A program made the position numbers and the translations under genes. Shown in pieces: positions 8,597 through 18,350 of a DNA stretch of 64,000 nt. This stretch comes from Takakia lepidozioides (Eukaryota; Streptophyta; Takakiopsida; Takakiales; Takakiaceae), in contig CM060733.1 of assembly GCA_030704615.1 (NCBI GenBank), positions 32,054,001-32,118,000 of the forward strand. The letters run 5' to 3'. The notes below the pieces were generated by a model, which worked only from the letters and a program-made list of their open reading frames with translations, ran no database searches and was not told the DNA's origin. Numbering within the stretch: the stretch's first letter is position 1; each line of letters opens with the position of its first letter.

Positions 8597-10684
8597 CTAA
8601 TCCCCATCCGGAACCATCTCAAGAGGTGGAGTCAAGCATCCTATATGCCAACCTCTAGAGCATCGATCACACACCAGCATGGTGGCTGCCCCTCTAGCAG
8701 ACCCACACAACATGCACCTCAAGCCTGCAGATACCACTGCCAAGTTTGGGTCTATCCTGCCATCGACATTCGGAAGGTGACATGGCGCACAATTACGCAC
8801 ATGGTCCTTCCAAGTTATGCCATCCCGACCCTCCAAGACCAAGATGCCTGAGGGCAAGACCTCTCGAACCCTCAAAATAACACGTCCTGTAGTCACATCC
8901 AGGGTCGTAGGAGCAGTCTGCTGCAGATAGACATAGTCACCAGGGTTGAATCTCCGAACCCCAGGACGATAGCCCCCACCACGTATGGTAGCATACCTCA
9001 ACGTATCACGGTGTTGTGCAATGGCAAGGTTCTCGAAAGCCATGGGCATGACTCTCTTGAACAACTCTGCACGCTGCTCACATGCACGTGCCCACACGTC
9101 CGGATCGTCAAGGTTAAGAACTGTAGCAGCTTCTATGCGAATGGATGTAGGCAAATCCGGCTCTCGGCCAAAGAGAAGAAAGTATGGTGAGAAGGAGGCA
9201 AGTGATGCTTGCTTGCTGAACCTGTAGCCCATGGCTAACCAGGGTAACTGAAGGTCCCAATCTCCTAGGTGTCCCTTCTGCAAGCCATACTTGCGCAAAC
9301 CCCTCTTTACTGTCTGAACAACTCTCTCTGCCAAGCCATCAGCCTCAGGATGATCCCGAGAAGTGGTGCGGTGGTCTATCAAGGCCTTGTCACACAAAGC
9401 CTGAAACTCCCCCAAGAACTCTCTCCCTTGGTCCATGAGTACCTCAGCTGGAGCACCGAATCGGCTAAGCACACAATCCAAGAATGCATATGCAGCTCCC
9501 TCACTAGCCTTATCAGGCAATGGAACCAATTCAATCCACTTGGAGAAGTGCTCCACCATCACCAACACGTACTTGTTGTGGCGCATGGTTAGTGGCAACG
9601 GCCCTGCAAAGTCAAGACTCCACCTGTAGCCCAATCCCATGATCGGAAGAGGGTGCAATTGTGGAGTAGGGGCATTGAATGAAGCACGCACCCTGTCACA
9701 CACCATGTACCTAGCCACAAATTGTTGCACCTCTGTGTGCATACCACGCCACCAATACTGCCCCTGCAGTAGACTATGAGTGCGTCGCACCCCAAAATGC
9801 CCCAACTTCTCATGGGCATGCCGCACTAACCGTGCCCGCTGTGTTGGGTGAGGCACAATCCTCACTCGACCATCCTCCCACACTCGGAGCAGGTGTGTCC
9901 CCTCCCACTTGAACCTCTTGGCTCGTTGTAGGATCCGATCCCTCTCCTTGGCAGTCAAAGTGGCTGGAGTGTCTCCAGTGCAGAGGTAGTCCAACACAAC
10001 TGAATCCTCATGTATATCTTTGGCGCCACCTTGTTCATTGCTGGCCTCAGGGTCCTCAGACACTTGATCTGCAGTCATCCTTGTTGCAGGTCCAACCTGG
10101 CCTTCCGCTGCCAAGATACACAGAAATGCAGATGCATGCCATCCGGGCACCATCTCCTCGTCCGTCTCACCATGCCACCGAGCTCCAGTGTCATCTTGAT
10201 GGCTCGTGCATGGATTGCGACTCAACCCATCTGCATTGCGATTGACCAAACCCGGTCGATGCACCACCTGAAAGTCATACTCTTGAAGGATGAGTGCCCA
10301 CCGTGCAAGCTTCCCCGTAAGCTTGTCTGACTCCATCAACCATTTGAGTGGTTGGTGATCCGTGACAAGGGTGAAGAGATTGCCGTATAGATAGCACCTG
10401 AAGTGTGCCACGGCCCACACTGCAGCTAAGCATTCTCCCTCATATGAGCTATACTTAGACTCTGCAGCGTTGTTCGAGCGGCTAGCATAAGCCACTACGA
10501 ACTCTCTTCCCTCATCATCCACCTGTGTGAGCACCGCTCCAAGCCCCAGCATGCTCCAATCTGTATGCAGCTGAAAAGGACGCCCCCTAATAGGTCGTCT
10601 CAAGATGGGCGCCGAGGTCAACCTTGCCTTGAGCTCTTGAAAAGCTTGTTCTTGCTCATCTTCCCACTGCCACTCCTGGTCCAC
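8597..10684 (-). CDS. Pol C-terminal part: RNase H, integrase, PHD finger
   Basis: 695 codons open. RNase H (residues ~1-155): FQLHTDWS, YEGECLAAVWA, VTDHQPLKWL and NADGLSR, the Ty3/gypsy set. Integrase (~285-520): zinc site H-x3-H present, but its C-x2-C reads YMVC, so one Cys is replaced by Tyr (TGC to TAC). The DDE core has LDFAGPL, LMDQGREF and a Glu in ADGLAERVVQ. A GPY/F-like module follows (GDYVYLQQ, GRVILRV). The end is a Cys4-His-Cys3 PHD finger: CMLC, CDRC, WHIGC, then PDGD and a TAG where the usual D-W-x-C-P-x-C would continue; the final Cys pair is encoded just past it. A PHD in place of a chromodomain suggests targeting to histone H3 tails, by inference. Confidence 0.85.
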   Translation of the reverse strand: MDQEWQWEDEQEQAFQELKARLTSAPILRRPIRGRPFQLHTDWSMLGLGAVLTQVDDEGREFVVAYASRSNNAAESKYSSYEGECLAAVWAVAHFRCYLYGNLFTLVTDHQPLKWLMESDKLTGKLARWALILQEYDFQVVHRPGLVNRNADGLSRNPCTSHQDDTGARWHGETDEEMVPGWHASAFLCILAAEGQVGPATRMTADQVSEDPEASNEQGGAKDIHEDSVVLDYLCTGDTPATLTAKERDRILQRAKRFKWEGTHLLRVWEDGRVRIVPHPTQRARLVRHAHEKLGHFGVRRTHSLLQGQYWWRGMHTEVQQFVARYMVCDRVRASFNAPTPQLHPLPIMGLGYRWSLDFAGPLPLTMRHNKYVLVMVEHFSKWIELVPLPDKASEGAAYAFLDCVLSRFGAPAEVLMDQGREFLGEFQALCDKALIDHRTTSRDHPEADGLAERVVQTVKRGLRKYGLQKGHLGDWDLQLPWLAMGYRFSKQASLASFSPYFLLFGREPDLPTSIRIEAATVLNLDDPDVWARACEQRAELFKRVMPMAFENLAIAQHRDTLRYATIRGGGYRPGVRRFNPGDYVYLQQTAPTTLDVTTGRVILRVREVLPSGILVLEGRDGITWKDHVRNCAPCHLPNVDGRIDPNLAVVSAGLRCMLCGSARGAATMLVCDRCSRGWHIGCLTPPLEMVPDGD

Positions 10685-10698
10685 CTTGGTCAGCTTGG

Positions 10699-11795
10699 TT
10701 AGAGCCTTTGCAATGGCACTAAATCCCTTAACCGTCTGTAATAGTTTGCTAACCCCATGAAAGCTTGAACTCGGCTCACATCCGTGGGGCGTGGAACCTG
10801 TGCAATGGACTCTACCTTAATCAGCTGTACCCCCAATCCTCCAGGATATATCATGTGACCCAGATACTCAATCTGGTTGTGGAAAAACTTGCACTTGCCC
10901 GGATGTAACTTCAATCCGTGCGTCCTCAAGCGCTCAAATACCCCCTGAAGATGTCTCTCATGCTCCTCCACCGTAGCACTAAAGATTATGATGTCATCTA
11001 TATAGCACCGAGCAAACTCCACCCCTGCTAGAATCCTGTCCATGACTCTTTGAAACTCAGCGGGAGCATTTTTAAGCCCAAATGGTAAGAACCGCCACTG
11101 GTATAGGCAATCCTTCTCGTGCTCATTGATCCCCCAGAATGCCGTCTTTTGTTTATCCGCCTCTTTGATCGGCAACTGGTGATATCCGGATCGTAAATCC
11201 AAAGTGCTAAAGACCTTAGCATGCCCAATGGCATCAAAGATCTCCTCTGGTGTGGGCATGGCACATCCTTCTTGGTTGGCATCACTGTGGCTGAAGCATA
11301 CTCTCCACCAGAGAGCTCCACCAAACCTGCCTCCCAGAGATCTTGAGTCCTCATCTGAATCAAAGACCTCTCCATGTCACTGTATCTATAGGGTCTCCGA
11401 AAGATTGGCGTGTCAGTGGCCAACTCAATACGGATCTCTTGACCCTTCAATGCTCCCAAGTCCTTCAAACTGAAGGCAAAGCAATTCCTGTAAGCCTTCA
11501 GGAACCGCCGCATACGTCGTCTCTCTCCTCCGGTGACAATGGGTCCAATGTCAGGCTCCCAATTATCCTCCGTAACTGCAACCTTAAGTCCAGTGGGCTT
11601 AGAGGTAGAGGACGCGTCCCGTGGTTGCTATGCTGCAATTTCTTGAGCAGTACTCCCTTCCTGCTCAGTCAATGACAAGGCCTCATCCTGCCCCATCATC
11701 TCATCATTGAGAACCTCCTCAACCCGAGAAGAATCCCCAACCTCATCCATCACAGCTGCCTTGGCTGCCAACTCCCTCTGAACCTCGAGCACCTC
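10699..11795 (-). pseudogene. Pol reverse transcriptase, broken
   Basis: The frame continues from the methyltransferase past a TGA (11796) and a TAG (11628-11630) into a typical RT N-terminus (MRRFLKAYRNCFAFSLKDLG, IFRRPYRYS, GEYASATVMPTKKD). Between TKKD and MPTPEEIFDAIG a block is missing that in relatives carries the conserved CVDYRxLN-type motif, so roughly 70-80 nt look deleted near 11250 and the frame shifts. Palm motifs follow: [26 protein letters not shown] and the catalytic CYIDDIIIFS. Another shift near 10720-10760 separates it from RNase H. This copy is not functional. Confidence 0.85.
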
Positions 11796-13043
11796 TCACG
11801 TGTACCATGGATGTCTACACCCCGTGGTCCTCACCGGCTCGCCCCCACTCACTGCCTGTACCGTCTCGGTAGGCCGAGAGACCATGAAGGGGAGTGCACT
11901 CCGCACTCTATGTTGCTCAGCCATAGCCAAGCTGATAATCCAGGTCAAGCAATTGAGATCCATTGCTTGCCCCAACACCTGACGCCGTGATGCCTCAGAA
12001 AGAGAAGGCACCGTCGTGGTCCCAGTGGAAAACCCCATAGCCCGCTCTCGCTCGTCGGCATTAGGCTCCACTAACTGCTGCAACTGAGCATCCCACAGGA
12101 GGCCAGGTCCACCATCCCGAAAAGCATGGGATCCTGGGAAGCTGAGCAGTATAGGTAATGCTGCTCGTGGTTGACCCACCCTGTTGACCACTGCCAAAGG
12201 CGAACGGTCATCATGTCTCACACGTTGAGACTGCCTCCCTGTGTCCAAAATGCTGTCCACTATGAGGTGTGTTGGCCGCTGCACCCCATCAAATGCACGC
12301 TTGAGTAGTGCGGGTGGCATCAAGTTAGTCCACCATAGCCGTGGACGATGAGCCCGTGATCCCACTGCAGCTGCATCCAGCAGCACTGCTGACCCAAGCC
12401 ACGACCGGACTTGATGCACACTGGCCATCACCCTGGCCCGAGAATCGCCCATCAGTGGCACATTCTCCAAGATGTATGCTGGCGATACAGCTTGATGAAG
12501 CTGCAAGTGGCGCAAAATCCGCACCATCTCCCAAAACAGACCCGTCCTCGAGTCTCGCAATACATTACCATGCCCGACTGATGAATGCCCTTGGCAGGGC
12601 CAACCTGCCACTACCAGATCAATGGAGCCAACCTGCTCCAAATCTGGCGCCCCCAACAACGAAATGTCTGCTGGCAAGGCTTGTTGGTATCCACGAACTG
12701 CAGGCACTGGCAACAAAGCAGAGTACTGCTGTACCAACTGAGCAACATGGCGCAGTGAGACACGTCGTGCAGTCTCATCCCTCTCCACATATAGGTAACG
12801 CCTTACCCGCATACCTGCCTGTAGCACAGCAGCCAATCCGGTGGTGATCCCGCCAAACAAGTCCAGAAGGCAAATACCTTCATCCGGATACTGCCACACA
12901 ATAGGTGTGGTATCCAATGGTGACAACTGAGGTGGTCCTGGTGCAATACCCGCACTCTCCTCCTCTCCTGACGGTACAAAAGCCTCTACCCAGGCTTGTT
13001 GCACCCGTCGATCAGCAACCTGCTGCAAATCCTTGCTCGTACC
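11796..13043 (-). CDS. C5-cytosine DNA methyltransferase domain inside gypsy pol
   Basis: About 415 codons, in frame with protease upstream and RT downstream, separated only by TGA codons at 13044-13046 and 11796-11798. Counting from the TTG at 13028: motif I LLDLFGGITTG (54-64, AdoMet binding), motif IV AGWPCQG (Cys145 nucleophile), motif VI ILENVPL (Glu188), motif VIII SRAHRPRLWW (224-233) and motif X RRQVLGQAMDLNCL. The S-x-A-H-R-x-R block resembles DNMT3-type enzymes more than bacterial Q-x-R-x-R. No catalytic residue is lost. The role by family is cytosine-5 methylation of DNA. Gain of such domains by LTR elements has been reported in charophyte algae and dinoflagellates; here it lies between PR and RT rather than at an end. 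Confidence 0.9.
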   Translation of the reverse strand, partial: GTSKDLQQVADRRVQQAWVEAFVPSGEEESAGIAPGPPQLSPLDTTPIVWQYPDEGICLLDLFGGITTGLAAVLQAGMRVRRYLYVERDETARRVSLRHVAQLVQQYSALLPVPAVRGYQQALPADISLLGAPDLEQVGSIDLVVAGWPCQGHSSVGHGNVLRDSRTGLFWEMVRILRHLQLHQAVSPAYILENVPLMGDSRARVMASVHQVRSWLGSAVLLDAAAVGSRAHRPRLWWTNLMPPALLKRAFDGVQRPTHLIVDSILDTGRQSQRVRHDDRSPLAVVNRVGQPRAALPILLSFPGSHAFRDGGPGLLWDAQLQQLVEPNADERERAMGFSTGTTTVPSLSEASRRQVLGQAMDLNCLTWIISLAMAEQHRVRSALPFMVSRPTETVQAVSGGEPVRTTGCRHPWYT

Positions 13044-13598
13044 TCACAATGGAGTGTGAGCAACCATGGCAGGCAACTGCGCCATACCATGCATGTCATC
13101 CTGCTCTGCTGGAGGTGGCACATCCTCTGCATGGGCATTGCCTTCCAGTAACTCTCCAGGCCAACTAACTGCAGCTGTAAAGGTAACTAGTGTTGGCATC
13201 TTGCCCCGCTGGGCAGCCGCTATACCCCCAATGAATGTCACAGGGAGCTGTGCGCGGCGACCATCGCTTGACTGCCATCCAGGCCTGTAGGATGCTGACT
13301 CCTCCCAAAAGTCCAGGGTGAAGCCCATGGGATATAACACTGCCCCACCAACGAGGACATCGTAAGAGATTGCGTCTGTCACAATGGCATTGGCTCGCAT
13401 CACTGAGCCATCTCTAGGATGATCCGGCTGCAGTCTAATGGCCAACTGATGCCGTGTCATGCCCCGAGCCTGCTCTGATCCTCCCAGAGATGTCTGTATC
13501 TGGAAAGGACAATGCTCCATATCCGCCTCCATGAGGCCCAAACCTGCAATAGCAGCTCTGCCCAACATCAATGGCTGAGCTCCCGAGTCCAACAACGT
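13044..13598 (-). CDS. Retropepsin-like aspartic protease region of gypsy pol
   Basis: The catalytic motif LLDSGAQPLMLG (D-S-G-A) opens this region, followed by a hydrophobic flap segment and YDVLVGGAVLYPMGFTLDF, the second conserved part of retropepsins (the I/VLVGG-type helix). It lies in a different frame from gag, which overlaps it by a few codons near 13568-13598, so expression would need frameshifting unless an indel has occurred. After the core is a Pro/Ala-rich linker ending at TGA 13044; the next codons continue in frame into the methyltransferase. Confidence 0.75.
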   Translation of the reverse strand, partial: TLLDSGAQPLMLGRAAIAGLGLMEADMEHCPFQIQTSLGGSEQARGMTRHQLAIRLQPDHPRDGSVMRANAIVTDAISYDVLVGGAVLYPMGFTLDFWEESASYRPGWQSSDGRRAQLPVTFIGGIAAAQRGKMPTLVTFTAAVSWPGELLEGNAHAEDVPPPAEQDDMHGMAQLPAMVAHTPL

Positions 13599-15553
13599 AG
13601 TGGCCGGTACTTCTTGCCTGCCTGTCTACTCAAAGAGAAAATGTCATCCTGGTTGTCTAACAAGACAACTACAGGTGTCACCATGGCGCGCTCAAAGGCT
13701 GGCCTAGCTGGCAGCTCCGTCAACCTAGCAGCTGCAACTTGCCATGGCGCAGCCGTGGCAGTCTTGACCCTCAAATCTGAGGATCTCTCTGCCACTACAC
13801 CTTCCAGTAACTCCGCAGAAGATGAAGTGACCTCCCCACTCTCACAGAGTGTTGCTGCTAGTCTGAACACTGCAGCTGGTCTTACCCCCGGCGTCGCAAT
13901 CATGGTTGCCGAGAACAGTGGGGCTTGACACACAGAGGTGGTTGCCCCCAACAACACACCGGCTGCACTAGCCTTGGCAGCAGGTGTCAGTGCTGCACGT
14001 GTAGCTCTCCCCAATGGCATAGAAACCTCCACCTCGGTAACAGTCGGGCGAGAACTAGGTGCCATGGATGGTGTTGACACTGTCTCCGCCAAGGTGAATG
14101 ATTGAGGCAGCCTCGCCTGACGGCTTGCCTCCCCACGTTGTGGATCCAACTCCACCTCTGCACCTCGTGGCTCAGGAACTCGTGCTGCTCCTCGAGTCAC
14201 GGCTGTAGTAGACTCCACCTGCTCTAGTGGTAGTGCTGCTCCGCACATGAATCCCATGCCTCCCATATCTCCTCCCTCAGGAACAAGAGGTGGACCATCC
14301 CGCCTGGGAGCCGATACCGCCTGAGCTGTAGCCATGGCAGCGAGCCTCTGCTCTAGCTGCTGAAGCCGGTTGGCCATGCCTTGGTCAACACCCTGACCTC
14401 CGCGTCCTTGGCCATGTTGAGCTTGCCCTTGGCCTGCACCTCGTGCCCGACCACCTCGTCCTCTCTGGGCTGGTCCACCTCGCCCCCGGCCACCATTGTT
14501 CCCTTGGAACTGGCCTGGGCGCAACTCAGGATGCAAGTCATAACACTGGGCATCTCCATGCCCATACTTGCCACAACGCCCACACTGCAACTGTGCAGGC
14601 TGTGTTTGTGCTGGCCTTTTGCCACTCTCTGGGCAATCTTTCTTGACATGGGGTCCTCCACATGTCCAACATATCACCCCTGGTTGCTGTTGGCCTGCAA
14701 AAGATGCCACGGGCCTCTGCACCTGAGGTCCCCTGTAAGCTCCATGGAACTTGGGTTGGGAAACCTTTCCCCCCTGACCACGCTGTTGGGCAGTCCCTTG
14801 TGCCTGTGGGCTGGCAGCTGCGCCTCGTGCAGACATGTCCTTGCCAAACCCAATGGTAACAACTCGCTCCTCCACCATGTTGAGCTCAATCCGCTCAGCC
14901 AACAGAAACACATCTGCTAATGTGGGTTAGGCTGCTTGTAACAGGGTTGCATCCCGCACCCTTCTCCTGAGCTCCTTGTCCAAAATTCCATACCAGAACT
15001 GGATTGCCTCAGTAACCCCTTGGGTCACACTTATCAAGCGTCTCATACGAGTGTAGGCCTCTCGCAAGCTCTCACTGGGTTTGCGCTGGAAGTCTTGCAA
15101 ACTTCGCAGCTTCTCTGTCCGTACACCTTGGTAGTTCCTCCGCAACTCCTGAAAGAACTCCATCACAGGGTTGAATCTAGGCACATGTGTTGTAGTCGTG
15201 GCAGGAGGAGTAGTAGCACATTTTGAACTGGTACCACCTGTAGAAGTACCGGCACTACTTGTTCCACTACTAGTGCTGGCAGTGGGAGATATTGGTACTG
15301 ATGCAGCTACTGGTCGCGTCGTGCCTCGAGTAATGGAGACGTAGTCAGGTGACCAATACATCCTCCACTCCTCAATCTCTGCTTCATGTCCTCGCCTGAA
15401 CTCGTGGTAATCGTCCATAGGCGGGCCTTCCAAATGCTGGAACAGTCCCTTCCACGCCATGAATGGGGGAATAGCTGTGGGTTGCGCATCTGCTGCAAAT
15501 CACACCAGCTGTCGAACTCCTGGATAAAGTCATCCAACTCGATTGTGCCCATA
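13568..15553 (-). pseudogene. Gag of the methyltransferase-bearing gypsy element, main part
   Basis: Begins at the nested-element junction (TIELDDFIQEFDSWCDLQQM), shifts frame near 15460 in a short C run, then reads MAWKGLFQHLEGPP, a Ser/Thr-rich linker and the retrotransposon gag core (FNPVMEFFQELRRNYQG, LRSLQDFQRKPSESLREAYT, QFWYGILDKELRRRV). A TAA at 14927-14929 follows LLQAA; the same frame resumes with LADVFLLAERIELNM and a Gln/Gly-rich region with two CCHC zinc knuckles (CWTCGGPHVKKDC and CGRCGKYGHGDAQC), then a long Ala/Pro linker to the protease. The protein would package element RNA. It is broken by one stop and one shift. Confidence 0.8.
15549..15553. repeat. Target-site duplication CCATA, left copy
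   Basis: CCATA directly left of the TGTCGC start of the chromovirus LTR. The matching copy is at 22525-22529. A 5-bp duplication is typical for Ty3/gypsy integrase. Confidence 0.95.
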
Positions 15554-16277
15554 TGTCGCACACCTCAGTTCGGTAAACTCCCCTTCAAGTCATAGTTACT
15601 CGCTTTGATGCGCGCGCCTGACTCCCAACCTGGCCGCCGGGCCAACTTGGAGTTTCGGCTGCTCACCGGGACATAACGGTCCCCTTCCGCTTCCCTCTAA
15701 ACCCTCCACCTATTTGGGACTAGGAGAATTCCCTTTGGTAGATGGCAGTCCGGAACAGCTCCCCACTCTTTGGTCGCTTTCCGGCTCGCTCGCTTACTCA
15801 CTAGTTTTTGGTCACCAACGGGCTTGCACCGTTCTCGGGGTTACTACTCCCTATATATACTTCTGTAGCTGTCTGCGGGGGTTTCATAACCAGCCATGCC
15901 ATTTTATGGCGAACCACCACGAAAACCCTCGACTCCCGGTGGTGAGTCGCGGTGAGTCTTGGCCCACTCACCGCGGCCCCAATGGACCGTGATGAGTCCC
16001 AAGACTCCCCACGACTCCCACCTCGAGGTCTCCACCCCATGGTGAGTCCTATGCCACCCCCACTAAGTCCCACTAAGCTACCACCACCCCTTGTGGAGCC
16101 ACCTCCACCGCAACCCGGTGTGCGGGGCTCCACCTAGTGAGCGCCTCCGCCTCCTTGAGTGCCTTGGGCACTCAAGGGTGCTTCAGCCCCCCATACCTAT
16201 CGCTGCCGCTGCCCCCACCACAGGGGCAGCCCCTCATGTGTCCCGACCCCCTGCCCTCAAGGCAAAGGGCCGCGACA
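15554..16277 (-). repeat. Chromovirus 3' LTR (724 bp)
   Basis: Ends TGTCGC and GCGACA. It contains a run of GTGAGTC/GACTCC-type repeats and the phrase CTATATATACTTC, a TATA-like box on the plus strand. All reading frames inside it match those of the other copy at 21801-22524, so the pair looks identical by eye. Confidence 0.96.
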
Positions 16278-17183
16278 CACACCCCTACCAACAGGGAGTC
16301 GATGTCCTCATCGACTTGTCCATTTTGTAGAAACGAACATCCAAGTTGTGGCGTCCCACATCAAGGAGTTTGTTTCCGTACCATGGCGTCCCATGGCAAA
16401 GAACCAAACCCCACACTTGACTCCACTCTCCACTAGCTAGTTCGGCCGACTTCCTCCAAGTCCCGGCCAAGGGTGGAGCCTCTCCAGCTCCTCCCAGTGC
16501 ACTCTTCTTGGCCTACTTCAAGGCCAAGGAACGATCCTCCCCGAGGATCGAATCGCCTTACTGCAACAACATTGCTTGCGATCGCTCATGATGCCGCTTT
16601 TGGCATCACCTTGAGCAAGGGTTCACCTGGAACCCTCTTTGACTAGGAAGATAACCTTGAACCAACCGTGCGCCCCAATCACTACAATTGGGTCCGCCTT
16701 GGAATGCTGGCCTGAGGTACGGGAACACGCCGAAGCCGCACTACGACTTCGTCCCGAGGCTACACGATTATAGTACGTGAACGGAAGCACGTAGCTTCCG
16801 CGTTAGCCCGCACTACAAGGCAACCCCCTCGGTAGCGCAGTTATAGTACGCGCACGCGCCAGGTGCGCACTAGCACTTGAACTCCCAAATAAGGCGCAAG
16901 TTTCCTTGCCCCTTGGATGGGAGTCACCCGATTTCGGCACTGCGCAAACACACGATTAACCCAATTTACCTCTCCCACTTTTGTAAGCTAGCATGCATTC
17001 TACACACCAGCCAACCACACCATGCATCACCATTCCAAACACAATAGGACGCACAATATTTGGAACCCATTTCCTTTATCACAAATTTTTGTACAATACA
17101 AGTTTTTGCAATCGGATTCCTGAGCTAGCTAAACCGGGCTAAGCATGCATTTCCTCCCCCACGCTCCAAGGTTGATGTCCCCA
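16278..17183 (-). other. Chromovirus 3' untranslated region
   Basis: About 900 bp between the chromodomain stop and the 3' LTR, with no coding potential. The purine-rich run GGTAGGGGTGTG lies against the LTR in sense orientation and is the likely polypurine tract. A block with alternating GTACG and TATAGTACG phrases near 16720-16860 is repetitive. Confidence 0.7.
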
Positions 17184-18350
17184 TCAACGCTTCTTCCGCT
17201 TTTGAGGTCGCCCTTCGAACGCTGCAACTGCCTCGGATGCGTTTCCCATTTCTGAGGCACGCACCCAAGATGCCTCCACAAGATGATAGCCCTTCCATTT
17301 GACGAGATACTCCGTTTCTCGGTTCTTGAACCTCCTCGACTTAAGTATTGCCTCCACCTCGTACTCGGGTTCATTTTCATGATCCAACAGCATAGGTGGC
17401 GGACGCAACACTTGCTGCCGATTCGGACGTGCTTCATCTTTGAAGTAAGGCTTCAAAAGGGAGACATGGAATACTGGGTGCACCTTGCTGTTTGCTGGCA
17501 GCTCCAATTCATACACATCCTCATTCATAACCCTCCGAATGCGAAAGGGACCCGCATACGGAGGTACGAACTTCGGACTCATTTCCGGAGGTAGTCGAAA
17601 ATTCTTGATGTTCAACCAGACCTCTGTGCCTGCCTCAAACTTCACTTCCCTCCGCTTCCGATTCGCCTGCCTTTCATACCGTTTCCTAGCTTTGGCAATG
17701 TTGTACTTTGCGAGCTTCAACAAACGCTCGCGTTCTTCCAGTACCGCCGCTACTGCCGGTTCCTCAACGTCCTGGGCGGCCCAACTTGTCGGCACCAGAG
17801 GTGCTTTTCCATAGACCAACACAAAAGGGGAAACTCCCGTCGCGGAGTGTTCTGTGTTATTATAACAGAACTCTGCCGCGTCTAAGTGTTCCATCCAGTC
17901 TGATTGGTCTGCCGACACGTAATTCCGCAAGAATTGCTTCACTACGGAATTCACTCTTTCCGTTTGGCCGTCCGTCGTAGGTCGGAAGGCGGTGCTCATC
18001 TTCAGCCTCGTCCCCATCTTCTTCCAAAGTGCTCTCCAGAATTTACTCGTAAACTTTGGGTCGCGGTCCGAGACAATATCCTTCGGGACTCCATGATGCT
18101 TTAAGACGTGGGCGAAGTAAAGTCGCCCTGTCTCCTGCGCAGTTGCCGTCTCCTTGGTGGGGATGAAATGGGCCATTTTACTGAACCTATCTACCACCAC
18201 CATGATTGCATCGAATCCTTTTGACAGCGGCATAGCAGTCATGAAATCCATCGAGACGCTTTCCCAAGTCCCCTCTGGAATCGGCAAGGGTTGTAACAGC
18301 CCCGCTTGCTTTTTATACTCGCTCCGGTTTTGTTGGCATGTGGTGCATGT
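17184..18350 (-). CDS. Chromovirus integrase and chromodomain
   Basis: Integrase DDE core with [24 protein letters not shown] and [14 protein letters not shown], the third acidic residue being in the GQTE motif. A GPY/F-type module ([29 protein letters not shown]) follows. It ends with a chromodomain ([29 protein letters not shown]) and a basic tail. Chromodomains of this family direct integration to methylated histone H3 chromatin. The zinc-finger part upstream is separated by a frame change near 18346-18352, where an A run is one base short of what the HHCC finger needs, so this copy should make a truncated product. Confidence 0.93.
   Translation of the reverse strand, partial: TCTTCQQNRSEYKKQAGLLQPLPIPEGTWESVSMDFMTAMPLSKGFDAIMVVVDRFSKMAHFIPTKETATAQETGRLYFAHVLKHHGVPKDIVSDRDPKFTSKFWRALWKKMGTRLKMSTAFRPTTDGQTERVNSVVKQFLRNYVSADQSDWMEHLDAAEFCYNNTEHSATGVSPFVLVYGKAPLVPTSWAAQDVEEPAVAAVLEERERLLKLAKYNIAKARKRYERQANRKRREVKFEAGTEVWLNIKNFRLPPEMSPKFVPPYAGPFRIRRVMNEDVYELELPANSKVHPVFHVSLLKPYFKDEARPNRQQVLRPPPMLLDHENEPEYEVEAILKSRRFKNRETEYLVKWKGYHLVEASWVRASEMGNASEAVAAFEGRPQKRKKR

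Noticed and set aside
9589-12847. Plus-strand open frames opposite the gypsy pol region
   Set aside because: They are shadows of the minus-strand RNase H, integrase and methyltransferase frames and contain no domain motifs.
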